Origin: WTKG01 sp963735005
GTDB taxonomy: Bacteria; Actinomycetota; Actinomycetes; Actinomycetales; Demequinaceae
Length of the DNA stretch: 64,000 bases
Reading direction: 5' to 3'
Assembly (NCBI GenBank): GCA_963735005.1
Contig: CAVTJA010000007.1
Coordinates: 1 to 64,000, forward strand
Below the pieces are notes generated by a model. That model searched no databases. It saw only the letters and a program-made list of their open reading frames with translations, and was not told where the DNA came from. This document shows positions 8,937 through 16,141 of the stretch, piece by piece (within the stretch, counting starts at the first letter, position 1; each line of letters begins with the position of its first letter). A program made the translations under genes and the position numbers.

Positions 8937-9266
8937 CTACTTGGCCGGCAGCGTCTGGGCGAACGCGACCCCGCGCGCCACCCACTCCTGGACCGAGGCC
9001 TCGGACTCGAGCGCGGCGTCGGCCACGCGCATCCAGCCGCGCATGGGCTTGCCGCGCATCACCATGGTCTCGACGCCGGGCGCGATCAGCCCGGGCTCGT
9101 CCGCCGGGTTCACGCGCACCAGCAGCCCGCCCTGGCCGCTCGCCGCGACCGCCATGTTGCCGCCCACCAGAAACGCGAGCCCGCCGAACATGCGGGTCTC
9201 CCGCGCGGTGACGCCCGCGGGCAGGGCGGCGCGGATCTCGTCCGCGAGGGCCTCGTCGTACGCCAC
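8937..9266 (-). CDS. TfoX/Sxy N-terminal domain protein
   Basis: A 109-residue protein of the TfoX N-terminal family: AYDEALADEIRAAL, then TARETRMFGGLAFLVGGNM and VMRGKPMRGWMRV, all typical. In gammaproteobacteria the family is linked to competence regulation; in actinobacteria its role is unknown. GTG at 9266 gives the usual VAYDEALA start, preceded closely by GAGG. An in-frame ATG at 9311 would add 15 untypical residues. Confidence 0.8.
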   Translation of the reverse strand: MAYDEALADEIRAALPAGVTARETRMFGGLAFLVGGNMAVAASGQGGLLVRVNPADEPGLIAPGVETMVMRGKPMRGWMRVADAALESEASVQEWVARGVAFAQTLPAK

Positions 9267-9382
9267 GCCTCGATTGTGCCAGTGCGCCCCGACATCACGG
9301 CCGTACGTCACGCCGGCACGGTCGCGTCGCGCGATACGCTACCGACGGCGACGCGAGCCGGCGCCAGTGAGGAGACGGTGCG

Positions 9383-10434
9383 ATGGAGCACTTCATGCGC
9401 GGGATCAACCTGGGCGGCTGGCTATCCCAGTACGCGGAGTACGACCACGAGCACTTCCGCACGTTCATCACCGAGCCCGACATCGCGCGCATCGCCGGGT
9501 GGGGCCTTGACCACGTGCGCATCCCCGTCGACTACCCCGTGATCGAGGAGCCCGACTCCCCCGGGACCGTGCGCGAGGCCGGCTACGAGTACATCGACGC
9601 CGCGCTCGGCTGGTGCAAGCAGCACGGCCTCGCCGCCGTGCTCGACATCCACGAGGCCCCCGGTTTCACCTTCCGCAACGACCTCGAGGCCGAGACCGGA
9701 CACCTCAACCGGCTGTTCGAGGACGCCGCCGTCCAGGACCGCTTCGTCGCGCTGTGGCGCGAGGTGGCGCGCCGGTACGTCGAGGCCCCCGTCCCCGTCA
9801 TCTTCGAGCTGCTCAACGAGGTCACCACGCCCACGAACGACGAGTGGAACAAGCTCGCCGCGCGCACCGTCGCCGCCATCCGCGAGATCGCGCCCACCAC
9901 CCCGATCATGATCGGCGGCAACGTCAACAACGGCATCCCCGGCCTCAAGGGGCTCGTCGAGATCCCCGACGACCCCAACATCGTCTACACCGTGCACACC
10001 TACGAGCCGCTGCTCTTCACCCACCAGAGCGCTCCGTGGGACGCGAAGACGCGCACGTGGGGCCAGAAGGGCGTCGTACCCGGGCGAGTTACCCCGCGTC
10101 GCGGAGTTCATCAAGGAGCACCCGGACTTGGGGGCGGGGTTCGCCGACGTCGCCGGCCGCCACCTCGACAAGGACTACATGGAGGAGGTCTTCGCCGCCC
10201 GCGGTGGCATTCGCCAAGCGCACGGGGCGGTTCCTCTACTGCGGCGAGTTCGGCGTCGCCGACTGGGTCGAGCCCGCCAGCCGCGCCAGGTGGCTGCGGG
10301 ACGTGCTGAGCATCCTGCGCCGCGAGGGCTTCGGCTTCGCGCTGTGGAGCTACAAGCAGATGGACTTTGGGGTGGTGGGCGCCGACGGCGAGGTCGTGGA
10401 CCAGGCCTACCTCGACGCGCTGCTGGACGCCTAG
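9383..10434 (+). pseudogene. GH5-type cellulase-family glycoside hydrolase, two frameshifts
   Basis: An intracellular-looking GH5 glycosidase with no signal peptide, probably a beta-glucanase or beta-glucosidase-like enzyme. It opens with MRGINLGGWLSQY, carries the acid/base glutamate E146 in FELLNEV, and the nucleophile glutamate in FLYCGEFGV near the 3' end. The frame changes near 10075 (before YPGELPRVAEFIKEHPD) and near 10205 (before VAFAKRTGRFLYCGEFG). With both corrected the enzyme is about 350 residues and looks complete, so sequencing indels are likely. The start is supported by GAGGAG ahead of the ATG. Confidence 0.8.
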
Positions 10435-10472
10435 CGGCGGCTGAGGCTCGCCCGGCAGCCGGCGGGTCCGTG

Positions 10473-11048
10473 CTAGGCGAGCTCCGCGAGGAAGTCCGTG
10501 ACGTGCTCGAACATCGTCTCGGCGGCGTCGGCGTCGTACTCGCGCCAGCCCTCGAACGCGAACAGGTGGCCATCGCCGGGGTAGGTGTACTCCTCGCACG
10601 CGTCGCCCGCGAGCGCCATGAACGCGGCGTTCTCCTCGGCGTCGGCCCAGGGGTCACCCTTGGCGTAGTGGAGCTGCGCGCGCAGCCCCGCCGGCCAGGC
10701 CGTGGCGCCGAGCCACGCCGGCGACATCGCGCCGTGCATCACGACCAGCGCGGCGGCATCGGGCCGCGTGAGGGCGAGGATCTCGGCCACGGCGGCGCCG
10801 AGCGAGAACCCGGCGTAGACGCGCGGGCCGTCCAGCGCGGCGGCGCCGGCCAACGCGGCCTCCACGAACGCGGGCGGCCCGCCCTGCGCGTCCACGAAGT
10901 CCACGGCGTCGTCGAGGTTGTCAAAGACCGCGCCGCCGAACAGGTCTGGAGTGACGACGTCGTGGCCGTCGTCGCGTAGCGCGTCCGCCCAGTCGAGCAC
11001 GTGCTGCGTGAGGCCCAGCGCCGAGTGAATCAGTACTACCTGGGCCAT
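10473..11048 (-). CDS. dienelactone-hydrolase-like alpha/beta hydrolase
   Basis: A 191-residue alpha/beta hydrolase of the dienelactone hydrolase family. It shows the strand VVLIHSALGL, the loop VVTPDLFGG, a nucleophile elbow AGFSLGAA with S82, and a catalytic histidine in YPGDGHLFAFE. Classical dienelactone hydrolases use cysteine at the nucleophile position, so serine here suggests an esterase-like variant. The start at 11048 has GAGG five bases upstream. It ends 35 bases from the GH5 gene, convergent to it. Confidence 0.8.
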   Translation of the reverse strand: MAQVVLIHSALGLTQHVLDWADALRDDGHDVVTPDLFGGAVFDNLDDAVDFVDAQGGPPAFVEAALAGAAALDGPRVYAGFSLGAAVAEILALTRPDAAALVVMHGAMSPAWLGATAWPAGLRAQLHYAKGDPWADAEENAAFMALAGDACEEYTYPGDGHLFAFEGWREYDADAAETMFEHVTDFLAELA

Positions 11049-11085
11049 GCGCGCCTCGGCATCGTCAATCCGCCATTGCTTGACG

Positions 11086-11496
11086 CTACCGCGCGGCGCC
11101 GACGCTCGGGCCGGTCTGCGCGTCCGGCCCGGCTGAGACCGCAAGCGCCAGCGACACGTCGCGGTAGCGCAGCAGGAACGCGCGCTCGTCGAGCTTCTTG
11201 CGGCGCAGCCAGCCGGTGACCTCGTCGTTTGACTTGGACGCGTTGCACGAGCGGCACGCGGGCACGACGTTGTCGAGCGTGTAGCGGCCGCCGCGGCTGA
11301 TCGGCTGGACGCAGTCCTTCTGCAGCGCGGCGTCGGCGGCGCCGCAGTACGCGCATGCCTCGCCCCACGCGGCGACGATCGCGTCCCACTGGGCCGCGGT
11401 GAGGTCGTTGTCCGCGCGCGCAACCCGACCGGCGCGACGCTTCGCTGACCGGGTGCGCTGGGCCGGGCTTGCGCGGCGATACTTCTGGGCTGGCAC
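11086..11496 (-). CDS. HNH endonuclease-type protein
   Basis: A 136-residue protein with a zinc-stabilised HNH module: CAYCG, then QKDCVQPISRGGRYTLDN and CRSCNASKSN, giving two CxxC pairs and the central D/N residues. The first conserved histidine is replaced in this passage (DCVQPIS rather than DHVxP), which is seen in some HNH proteins and may weaken cutting. The N-terminus is strongly basic (KYRRASPAQRTRSAKRR) and suits nucleic-acid binding. GTG is the start. It is 37 bases upstream of the hydrolase gene on the same strand. Confidence 0.75.
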   Translation of the reverse strand: MPAQKYRRASPAQRTRSAKRRAGRVARADNDLTAAQWDAIVAAWGEACAYCGAADAALQKDCVQPISRGGRYTLDNVVPACRSCNASKSNDEVTGWLRRKKLDERAFLLRYRDVSLALAVSAGPDAQTGPSVGAAR

Positions 11497-11563
11497 GCCC
11501 TCAGGCTACGACGAGCGGCGCCCCCATCAAGGAAGGCGCCGCGCGCACGCGTACGCTGACCCC

Positions 11564-12604
11564 ATGGCCAACGACACCCTCACCGCAATCGCGGGAGTGC
11601 GCGTCGGCCACTCCACGCACCTCGACAAGCTCACCGGCTGCACCGCGATCATGTTCGACCAGCGCATGTCCGTGGGCTTCGTCGCGTACGGCGGCGGCGC
11701 GGGCGGCTACAACACCGAGGGCCTGCGCGGCGGCAAGACCCAGTACCAGCAGGACGGCATCTTCATCGCCGGCGGCTCGAGCACCGGCATGCTCGCAGCG
11801 GCCGCGATCACCGAGAGCCTGCGAGCCGACGGCCGCGGCTTCCGGTCGGGCCCGAACGGGACCGTCGTCAACCCGTCGCTGACCGGCGCCGCGATCTACG
11901 ACCTCGGCATGAGCGTCGCCCCGTTCCAAGGCGAGTACGGCGCCGAGGCCTACCGCGCCGCGTCGTACGACCCTGTCCCCGGCGGCAACGTTGGCGCGGG
12001 CACGGGCGCGTCCGTCGGCAAGTTCCTGTGGCTCAACCAAGGCGCGCAGCTGGGCGCGATGAAGGGCGGCGTGGGCTCGGCACGCGTGGACGTGGGCGGC
12101 GGGATCATCGTCACGGCGCTGTCGGTGGTGAACGCGGTCGGCAACGTCGTGCTGCCCGACGGCCAGGTGCTCGCGGGCAACCGCGACGGCATCGGCGGCT
12201 ACAAGTACTACGAGGACGTGGTGCACACCGTCACGCGCCCGCTCCAGAACACCACCATCACGGTGGTGGGCATCAACGTCGACCTTGGCGCGACCGAGCA
12301 CTACGCGGCCGTCGCGCACCGCGCGTCCCACGGCCAGGTGCGCGCGATCGACCCGGTGCACACCTCAGGCGACGGCGACTCCGTGTTCGTGTTCAGCAAC
12401 GGCTTCCTCAAGAACCCGCTCAACGCCAACGCCCCGTACTTCATGGAGGGCCTGACGGACATTCACCTGCAGGTGGACATCATCGGCACCGCCGCGGCGC
12501 GCGCCGTCCAGGAGTCCATTTACGACGCGTGCCGCGCCGCCGAGACCGTGCCGTTCCCCGACGCGCTCGACGGCGTCATCCCAGCCGCCGCGGACTCGTT
12601 CTAG
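11564..12604 (+). CDS. P1 family peptidase (DmpA/NylC-like N-terminal nucleophile hydrolase)
   Basis: A 346-residue member of peptidase family P1 (S58), which self-cleaves to expose a new N-terminal Ser or Thr and then acts as an aminopeptidase or amidohydrolase. Family features include the start AIAGVRVGHSTHLDKLTGC, a GGNVGAGTGA loop at 141-149, and MKGGVGSA at 166-173, where G171-S172 is the likely autoprocessing site. The C-terminal part (YAAVAHRASHGQVRAIDP, TSGDGDSVFVFS) is also typical. The start is ATG at 11564. It overlaps the stop of the winged-helix regulator gene tail to tail by four bases. Confidence 0.85.
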   Translation: MANDTLTAIAGVRVGHSTHLDKLTGCTAIMFDQRMSVGFVAYGGGAGGYNTEGLRGGKTQYQQDGIFIAGGSSTGMLAAAAITESLRADGRGFRSGPNGTVVNPSLTGAAIYDLGMSVAPFQGEYGAEAYRAASYDPVPGGNVGAGTGASVGKFLWLNQGAQLGAMKGGVGSARVDVGGGIIVTALSVVNAVGNVVLPDGQVLAGNRDGIGGYKYYEDVVHTVTRPLQNTTITVVGINVDLGATEHYAAVAHRASHGQVRAIDPVHTSGDGDSVFVFSNGFLKNPLNANAPYFMEGLTDIHLQVDIIGTAAARAVQESIYDACRAAETVPFPDALDGVIPAAADSF

Positions 12605-12885
12605 CCGATCAGCCGCTTGAGCTCCGCGACGTGGGCCGCGTACGCATCGGCCCCCGCGCGGGTCAAGGCGAGCAGCTTGCGGGCCCGGCCGCCTGACTTG
12701 TAAGCGGAGACTCGCACATAGCCCTCGTCTGCCAGCACCTTGACGTGCTTGCTCAGCACCGAGTCGCTCACGGCGAGGTCGTCGCGCGCGGCCGCAAAGT
12801 CCATCGCGTCCACCTCGGCGAGCATCGCGCACAGCTGCAGGCGGGTGACCGCGTGGATGGTGGGGTCGAACCTCGGCTCGGTCAT
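12601..12885 (-). CDS. winged-helix transcriptional regulator (HTH_34/MarR-like)
   Basis: A 94-residue stand-alone winged helix: IHAVTRLQLCAMLAEVDAMDF, the recognition region LAVSDSVLSKHVKVLADEGYV, and a wing with KSGGRARKLLALT. This is the small DNA-binding family often co-transcribed with membrane proteins. It is the last gene of a three-gene operon and its ATG overlaps the stop of the preceding membrane gene as ATGA. The inverted repeat just ahead of the first gene (13797-13821) is a reasonable autoregulatory site. Confidence 0.85.
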   Translation of the reverse strand: MTEPRFDPTIHAVTRLQLCAMLAEVDAMDFAAARDDLAVSDSVLSKHVKVLADEGYVRVSAYKSGGRARKLLALTRAGADAYAAHVAELKRLIG

Positions 12886-13337
12886 GATTGATTGAGTGCG
12901 CGGTCGATGGCGCGCCTCTGGAGACGCCGGGCTCCCAGGAACGCGAGCGTAGCGGCGACGAACGCCGCCACCGCAGGCGCGATGTTCCAGTGACTCCTGA
13001 GCGCGATACCTAGTACGAACAGCGGGACCGCCGCCACGTACATGAGCAGCGCTATCCAGTCGAAGCCGCGGCGCCCCTTGCCCGGCGAGACGACGCCTGT
13101 ACGGCGCACGCGCTCACGATTGACCGCCGTCTGCACCACCACCCACAGTGCGATCACGACCCCCGTCCACGGCGCTGACAGGTACGCCACTAACGCCATG
13201 TAGACGCCCAGGAGTAGAGCCGTGGACGCATCCCAGGGCCATGGGATCGACAGCCGCCGGACGATGGCCTCGCGCCCAGAAGCGGCGCTCGCGAGCGCGT
13301 CGGCGGCGCTCAGGTCTTTGTCGTCGTCGCTAGTCAT
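12882..13337 (-). CDS. small membrane protein of regulator operon (second paralog)
   Basis: A 151-residue protein with about four hydrophobic segments (TALLLGVYMALVAYLS, GVVIALWVVVQTA, WIALLMYVAAVPLFVLGIAL, PAVAAFVAATLAFLG). It resembles the product of 13330-13794 in layout and in the opening xxxDAxxALxxGxYxALxAYLS, so the two are likely paralogs. ATG at 13337 is chosen over a longer frame because GGGGAGGGG lies just upstream. It overlaps the stop of the first gene by eight bases and the regulator start by four, so the three are translated together. Function unknown. Confidence 0.75.
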   Translation of the reverse strand: MTSDDDKDLSAADALASAASGREAIVRRLSIPWPWDASTALLLGVYMALVAYLSAPWTGVVIALWVVVQTAVNRERVRRTGVVSPGKGRRGFDWIALLMYVAAVPLFVLGIALRSHWNIAPAVAAFVAATLAFLGARRLQRRAIDRALNQS

Positions 13338-13794
13338 TGGTGGCCCCTCCCCTCGCGGCGGCGACCGCTCGCCCATTGGCCCAGCGGAAGCCCGCATACG
13401 CGACTGTCGAGCACACGACAGCGCCCACGATCGGCGCCCACTCCCAGGCGCGGCTTAGCGCCAACGATCCGAAGAACAGCGCCACGATGACCAGCCACAC
13501 GATCGCGAGGTCGGTGCCAGCGCGTCCCGTCCGGCCAGAGCGGCTTTCGACCCCGGCACGATGGTGGCGTCGCGCAAGCAGCGTGATGTAGCCGGCGACC
13601 CAGACGGCGATCGCCAGCGAGAGCCAGCGTCCACTGAGGTAGGCGGACAGGGCTAGGTAGGCGCCGGTGCTGAGCGCGATGGTCGCGTCCAGCCAACGCG
13701 GAGCGTCGATGCGGGCGGCGACGGAGGCGCGGGCGGCATCAACGGCTTTGAGGGCCGCCCGGGCGTCGTTGTGAGTGTTCTCGTGATTTTCCAT
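13330..13794 (-). CDS. small membrane protein of regulator operon (first paralog)
   Basis: A 154-residue protein with a polar N-terminus (MENHENTHNDARAALK) and about four membrane segments (ATIALSTGAYLALSAYLSG, LSLAIAVWVAGYITLLA, LAIVWLVIVALFFGSLAL, WAPIVGAVVCSTVAYAGF). It is the first gene of the operon 13794-12601. No ribosome-binding site precedes the ATG, so the message may be leaderless. No function is known for the family; small membrane proteins paired with this regulator type are often involved in envelope stress or drug response, which is inference. Confidence 0.7.
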   Translation of the reverse strand: MENHENTHNDARAALKAVDAARASVAARIDAPRWLDATIALSTGAYLALSAYLSGRWLSLAIAVWVAGYITLLARRHHRAGVESRSGRTGRAGTDLAIVWLVIVALFFGSLALSRAWEWAPIVGAVVCSTVAYAGFRWANGRAVAAARGGATND

Positions 13795-13796
13795 AG

Positions 13797-13821
13797 TGGA
13801 AAGTTATGCCATGACTTTCCA
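13797..13821 (-). promoter_or_regulatory. inverted repeat at the start of the membrane/regulator operon
   Basis: TGGAAAGT (13797-13804) and ACTTTCCA (13814-13821), 8-bp perfect arms around 9 bases, ending three bases from the ATG at 13794. With a leaderless transcript this would sit on the core promoter, where a repressor would block initiation. The winged-helix protein of the same operon is the obvious candidate. Confidence 0.5.
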
Positions 13822-13826
13822 ACTTG

Positions 13827-14939
13827 TCAAGTCACGAAGCTACGAGGCGCCCCGCTGTCGGCGCACCGGCGCCCGGCGGGACCAGCGATGAGCCGCTCGG
13901 CGACGAACGGCGACGTCATCGCGCGCATCAACGCCGAATAGTCCACGCCAAATCGCAACTCGGTGCCCGGCGCCAGCACGGTGGCTGTCTCGAGGATGAG
14001 CTGGTCGCTACTCGTGGCGAGAACCGTCACCCCCACGGGCGGCTCGAGGCCATCAGGGTCCGTGTCCTGACGGCCGAGCGACACGATGGTCTGGACGATT
14101 TCGCCGCGGTCGGGCGTGCGCACGGTCGCGCCGAACGCCGCCTGGCGCGTGAGCCCCCACGGCGCGGACGGCTTCACGCTCGACTCGATGACAGCGCCCA
14201 CGAGCGCGAACGCGTCGGTCCGCAGCCCCTCGATAGGCGCGCGCGTCAACGGGTCGACGCCCAGCAGGATGGCCTCGCCCAGCCGCACGTCGCTGATCTC
14301 CCCCACCGGGTCCTTGCCAAGCGCCCACCGCAGGCTCGCGGAGGTTCCGCCCGTGACGTAGCTGATCGGCTGGTGAAGCTTGCCGCGCAGCACCGTGGCG
14401 AGCGCCGAGATCTGGCTCATCTGCGCGTCCCCCGGCACCACCGCGCTACGGGACCCGAGCGTCGTGCCCAGGCCCATGAGCGTGACGTGCGGCGTGCGCG
14501 AGATCTTGCGCGCGATGTCCAGGACGTCGTTCGACAGGACGCCCTCGCTGAGGTCGCCCATCTCGATCATCAGCACGATGCCGTGATTGGCCGCGGTCTT
14601 CCCCGCGGCCGCGGAAAGCGCCTCGACCACCGAGTACTCGGTCACCAAGCTGGCAGACGCGGCCAGGACGGCGCGTCCCGCCTGGTCGGGCGTGGGCGAG
14701 CGCAGCAGCACCAGCGGCACCTTGATGCCGGCCTCACGGAGCGCCTCGAGATTCTCGATGCGCGTGTCACCCAGCCGGGTCACGCCGCCGCGGACCATCG
14801 CCCTGCCCACCTCGGGCGAGCCGAGCGTGGCCTTCGTGACGCCGGTGACCGCAATCCCGCGGCGGCCAAGGCGCGCGACAAGCACCCGAGCGTTGTGCTC
14901 GATCGCCCCAAGGTCCACCTCGAGCCGCGGCGCGATCAC
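13827..14939 (-). CDS. alanine racemase-fold PLP enzyme (ornithine racemase/YhfX-like)
   Basis: A fold-type III PLP enzyme of about 370 residues. The family start APRLEVDLGAIEHNARVLV, the PLP-lysine strand AVTGVTKATLGSPEVGRAMV, the next strand TRLGDTRIENLEALREAGI, and the phosphate-binding loop SYVTGGTSASLR are visible. These fit the ornithine/amino-acid racemase branch (Orr, YhfX) rather than cell-wall alanine racemase. GTG at 14939 gives the normal family N-terminus; the frame is open to 15074 but adds a low-complexity Arg/Pro/Ala stretch. No clear ribosome site marks either choice. Substrate is not determined. Confidence 0.75.
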   Translation of the reverse strand: MIAPRLEVDLGAIEHNARVLVARLGRRGIAVTGVTKATLGSPEVGRAMVRGGVTRLGDTRIENLEALREAGIKVPLVLLRSPTPDQAGRAVLAASASLVTEYSVVEALSAAAGKTAANHGIVLMIEMGDLSEGVLSNDVLDIARKISRTPHVTLMGLGTTLGSRSAVVPGDAQMSQISALATVLRGKLHQPISYVTGGTSASLRWALGKDPVGEISDVRLGEAILLGVDPLTRAPIEGLRTDAFALVGAVIESSVKPSAPWGLTRQAAFGATVRTPDRGEIVQTIVSLGRQDTDPDGLEPPVGVTVLATSSDQLILETATVLAPGTELRFGVDYSALMRAMTSPFVAERLIAGPAGRRCADSGAPRSFVT

Positions 14940-15153
14940 GCGGGCACCCGTGCGTGCGGGCGGCGCCCAGGGGCGGGGGCAGGGAACTGATTCATGGGGC
15001 GCGGCCTCGAGTCGTTGCTCAGAGGAGGCGCCGGCGCCGATCCGGCGGGGCCGTTGTCGACGAGAGGTCCCCACTAAGAAGTGGTGGAGCCCCAGTGTAC
15101 GCCCGCGCCGGTCGGCCGATGCGGGCGTCGGCCCCCGGCGCTAGCGTGGCCCC

Positions 15154-15360
15154 ATGTCCACATCAAAGGAAACCATCGCGCTCCTCACCGAGTCGCTCGA
15201 GCCGCTGCCTGTCCGCACCCGCGCGATGTTCGGCGAGTACGGGCTGTACTGTGAAGAGAAGGTCGTGGGCTTCGTGTGCGACGACGCGCGCCTTCGCGAC
15301 ATGGTGGCCGCCACGGCGGCGTCGCTGCCAGCGCCGAAGCCTAGGAAGCCCCGCGGCTAG
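15154..15360 (+). CDS. TfoX/Sxy N-terminal domain protein with internal deletion
   Basis: A 68-residue protein. The first half is a normal TfoX domain start (ETIALLTESLEPLPVRTRAM, MFGEYGLYCEEKVVGFVCDD) and the last part (LRDMVAATAASLPAPKPRKP) is a normal TfoX tail. The 35-45 residues that usually lie between them are missing, without loss of frame. The family is normally near 105-115 residues. It is probably nonfunctional or reduced. The second TfoX-like gene of the window lies at 8937-9266. Confidence 0.65.
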   Translation: MSTSKETIALLTESLEPLPVRTRAMFGEYGLYCEEKVVGFVCDDARLRDMVAATAASLPAPKPRKPRG

Positions 15361-15410
15361 CTGCTCGGCTGGTACGGGAACGCCACGTCCCACACGTCCA
15401 CGCGCGGGCG
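15357..15410 (-). pseudogene. remnant of a GyrI-like gene 3' end
   Basis: On the minus strand these bases read VDVWDVAFPYQPSS and a stop, matching the C-terminal end DVHVCDVTYPYHPRG of the intact GyrI-like gene at 21742-22239. Nothing else of the gene is present; directly upstream is the stop of the TetR gene. The stop overlaps that of the shortened TfoX gene tail to tail. It marks a deletion joint. Confidence 0.55.
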
Positions 15411-16070
15411 CTACTGGCTGGCGCGCGCGCCAGGGTGCGCGGCGCGCAGCCGGTCACTGAGGTGCGACAGCGCGATGACCTCGTCGTACTTGCCATCGAA
15501 CGTCGTTCCCAGCAGCTCGATCGAGTCAGGATCGTCGTCGACGCACTCAGGGAGCCGTAGCGCCATGAGCACGTTGATCAGCATGCCGCGGGCAAGAAAC
15601 TCCGTCGCGACCTTGGGCGGCAGGCCAACGTCGTCCCGGATGATGCGGTAGATCCGCATGTACCCGGCGCGGGCGAGGGGGCCGAAGGTCGGATCGTGGC
15701 CGAGCGTCGTGAAGTGCATCAGCGTGAGCAGCGTGCCGCGATCCGCGACCAGGTTCGAGTACGCGGAGCCGACGAGACGGCGGCGCTCGAGGTCGTCGAG
15801 GTCGGGCGTGAAGGTGGCCGTGATGGAGCGAAACTCTGCGATCACGCGCTCGACGGCGCGCGCGCCGCACTCGACGAACAGCGCCTCCTTGGAACCGAAT
15901 AGCCGCACGACGTACGCCTGTGAGATGCCGGCAGCCTGCGCGATCGCGTCCGTGGTCGCGCCGATGTAGCCGCGCTCGCCGAATACCTCGGTGGCGGCGG
16001 CGAGGATCTGCTCGCGGCGCTCCTCTGGTGCGAGGCGCACGGCGGGCTTTCCAGACTCTTCGGCGCTCAT
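15411..16070 (-). CDS. TetR family transcriptional regulator
   Basis: A 219-residue TetR protein. The helix-turn-helix is at about 17-62 (RREQILAAATEVFGERGYIG, TTDAIAQAAGISQAYVVRLF, GSKEALF), followed by a helical ligand-binding domain. It is divergent from the DHA2-type drug transporter at 16142, a classic repressor/efflux pair, and the 71 bases between them carry a 19-bp imperfect palindrome. It most likely represses the transporter and itself, released by a compound that the transporter exports. The compound is unknown. Confidence 0.85.
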   Translation of the reverse strand: MSAEESGKPAVRLAPEERREQILAAATEVFGERGYIGATTDAIAQAAGISQAYVVRLFGSKEALFVECGARAVERVIAEFRSITATFTPDLDDLERRRLVGSAYSNLVADRGTLLTLMHFTTLGHDPTFGPLARAGYMRIYRIIRDDVGLPPKVATEFLARGMLINVLMALRLPECVDDDPDSIELLGTTFDGKYDEVIALSHLSDRLRAAHPGARASQ

Positions 16071-16071
16071 G

Positions 16072-16121
16072 TTGACATGTTATCAATCATTAACTACCTT
16101 TCGTAGTAATCAGTTGATAAC
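16072..16121 (+). promoter_or_regulatory. promoter and palindromic operator between tetR and MFS genes
   Basis: TTGACA at 16072-16077 and TACCTT at 16095-16100, 17 bases apart, form a sigma-70-like promoter towards the transporter. Overlying it is an imperfect palindrome: GTTATCAATCATTAACTAC (16079-16097) against GTAGTAATCAGTTGATAAC (16103-16121), with perfect outer 8-bp arms. A repressor bound here would cover the -10 region and the start site. The local AT content is well above that of the surroundings. Confidence 0.7.
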
Positions 16122-16141
16122 TACCTGGGAGGGTAAATCGC

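Noticed and set aside
13824..14990. 388-codon plus-strand frame over the racemase gene
   Set aside because: Arg/His-rich shadow of a clear PLP enzyme on the other strand.
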